In this document: positions 5,529-5,995 of the stretch, in pieces
Position numbering within the stretch: position 1 is the stretch's first letter
Layout: every line of letters begins with the position of its first letter
DNA from: Acidobacteriaceae bacterium
Lineage (GTDB): Bacteria > Acidobacteriota > Terriglobia > Terriglobales > Acidobacteriaceae
NCBI GenBank assembly: GCA_030049955.1
Contig: JASIJX010000053.1
Location: forward strand, 1 to 5,995
Direction of reading: 5' to 3'
DNA length: 5,995 nt
The notes under the pieces: generated by a model
What the model was told of the DNA's origin: nothing
The model's input: only the letters and a program-made list of their open reading frames with translations
The model's database searches: none
Made by a program: the position numbers and the translations under genes

Positions 5529-5995
5529 ATGCCTAGAAAACGCGAAGACGGCGAAGAGCCGAAGGAATCTGCACCCAAGAAGGCTGCCAAGCGAGCAAGA
5601 GCGAAGGCCGCCGCAAAGAAAACCGCGGCAAAGAAGGCAGCGCCTGCGAAAGCTGCCACAAAGAAGAGCGCGCCAGCGAAGCCGGAGGCGAAAACAACGC
5701 CTGCAGGCAGGAGCAAGGCCGCTGCGAAAAAGACTTCCACAGCGAAGCAAGAGCCGGGCGCCAAACCGCGCAGGGCAGCGAAGAAAAATGCGGCGGAGGG
5801 GGAAGGGCTCCCGACTGCCGAACTTGCATTCGTTGATGACGCGGTCGGCGACGTAAGCGACGGAGAGGCGCATCGCCTGCTCGTGCCGGAAGCTGAATCC
5901 TCTGCGGCGATGATGGAAGCTTACCGTGCCGATACGATGGCCGAAGCGGAACATGGTATTCCGCAGATGGAACCTGAGCCGGCACACGAAGAGCG
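5529..5995 (+). CDS. Lys/Ala-rich N-terminal region of a truncated gene, probably the pseudouridine synthase RluB
   Basis: The frame opens with MPRKREDGEEPKESAPKK and stays open to the window edge (155 codons). AGAGAGG (5516-5522), overlapping the scpB stop, lies 6 nt before the ATG, so translation is likely coupled to scpB. Residues 17-87 are a basic run of KKAA/AKK units resembling histone H1 tails. Residues 88-155 turn acidic, with MMEAYRADTMAEAEHG and a Glu/Pro-rich end. No catalytic domain is reached. In many bacteria rluB, which makes a pseudouridine in 23S rRNA, directly follows scpB, and some lineages carry long charged N-terminal tails before its S4 RNA-binding domain, so RluB is the best guess from position alone. 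A free-standing H1-like nucleoid protein is the main alternative. That this is a real gene is likely; its function is uncertain. Confidence 0.7.
   Translation, partial: MPRKREDGEEPKESAPKKAAKRARAKAAAKKTAAKKAAPAKAATKKSAPAKPEAKTTPAGRSKAAAKKTSTAKQEPGAKPRRAAKKNAAEGEGLPTAELAFVDDAVGDVSDGEAHRLLVPEAESSAAMMEAYRADTMAEAEHGIPQMEPEPAHEE
5625..5684 (+). repeat. Two imperfect 30-bp tandem repeats in the Lys/Ala-rich gene
   Basis: Units 5625-5654 and 5655-5684 encode AAKKAAPAKA and ATKKSAPAKP (residues 33-52). The protein-level match is clear while codons have diverged, so this is an older in-frame duplication within the basic tail. Confidence 0.6.

Overview
The window carries a chromosome-maintenance neighbourhood from a GC-rich bacterium. 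The order trpS (3' end) – scpA – small disrupted gene – pit – scpB – probable rluB (5' end), all on the + strand, together with the GC-rich coding style, fits a soil-type Acidobacteriota (Terriglobia-like) genome. That placement is an inference from layout and style, not a proven assignment. Nothing looks like a plasmid, phage or insertion sequence.

Region by region: 1-339 is the C-terminal end of tryptophanyl-tRNA synthetase, including a four-cysteine pattern like the one that binds a [4Fe-4S] cluster in Thermotoga maritima TrpRS. After 36 nt comes scpA (376-2286), the kleisin subunit of the bacterial SMC condensin. Its recognisable domain starts only at residue ~385, after a very long acidic low-complexity extension headed by a basic amphipathic helix. 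Then come 410 nt without a long gene. They hold a small gene (2315-2488) with a good ribosome binding site but an in-frame amber codon, followed by a ~208-nt leader with three 11-bp-phased TTCA repeats resembling a PHO box. Next is a PitA-type inorganic phosphate transporter (2697-4319) closed by a strong intrinsic terminator (4347-4378). scpB (4456-5517), the kleisin's winged-helix partner, follows. It has an acidic insert inside its first winged-helix domain and an acidic tail. Eleven nt later a Lys/Ala-rich reading frame (5529-end) begins and runs off the window; by position it is probably the N-terminal extension of the pseudouridine synthase RluB.

How the genes work together: ScpA and ScpB assemble with SMC (not in the window) into the complex that organises and segregates the chromosome. 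trpS and scpA are closely spaced and probably co-transcribed, as are scpB and the last gene. The phosphate transporter unit sits between the two scp genes, and its terminator implies that scpB has its own promoter.

Most notable: three neighbouring gene products (ScpA, ScpB and the last ORF) all carry long charged disordered segments, acidic in the two Scp proteins and mainly basic in the third. This suggests a lineage-specific elaboration of the condensin system, possibly with membrane tethering through the ScpA N-terminal helix. Other points for follow-up are the PHO-box-like array, the amber-interrupted small gene and the Fe-S-type cysteine motif of TrpRS.
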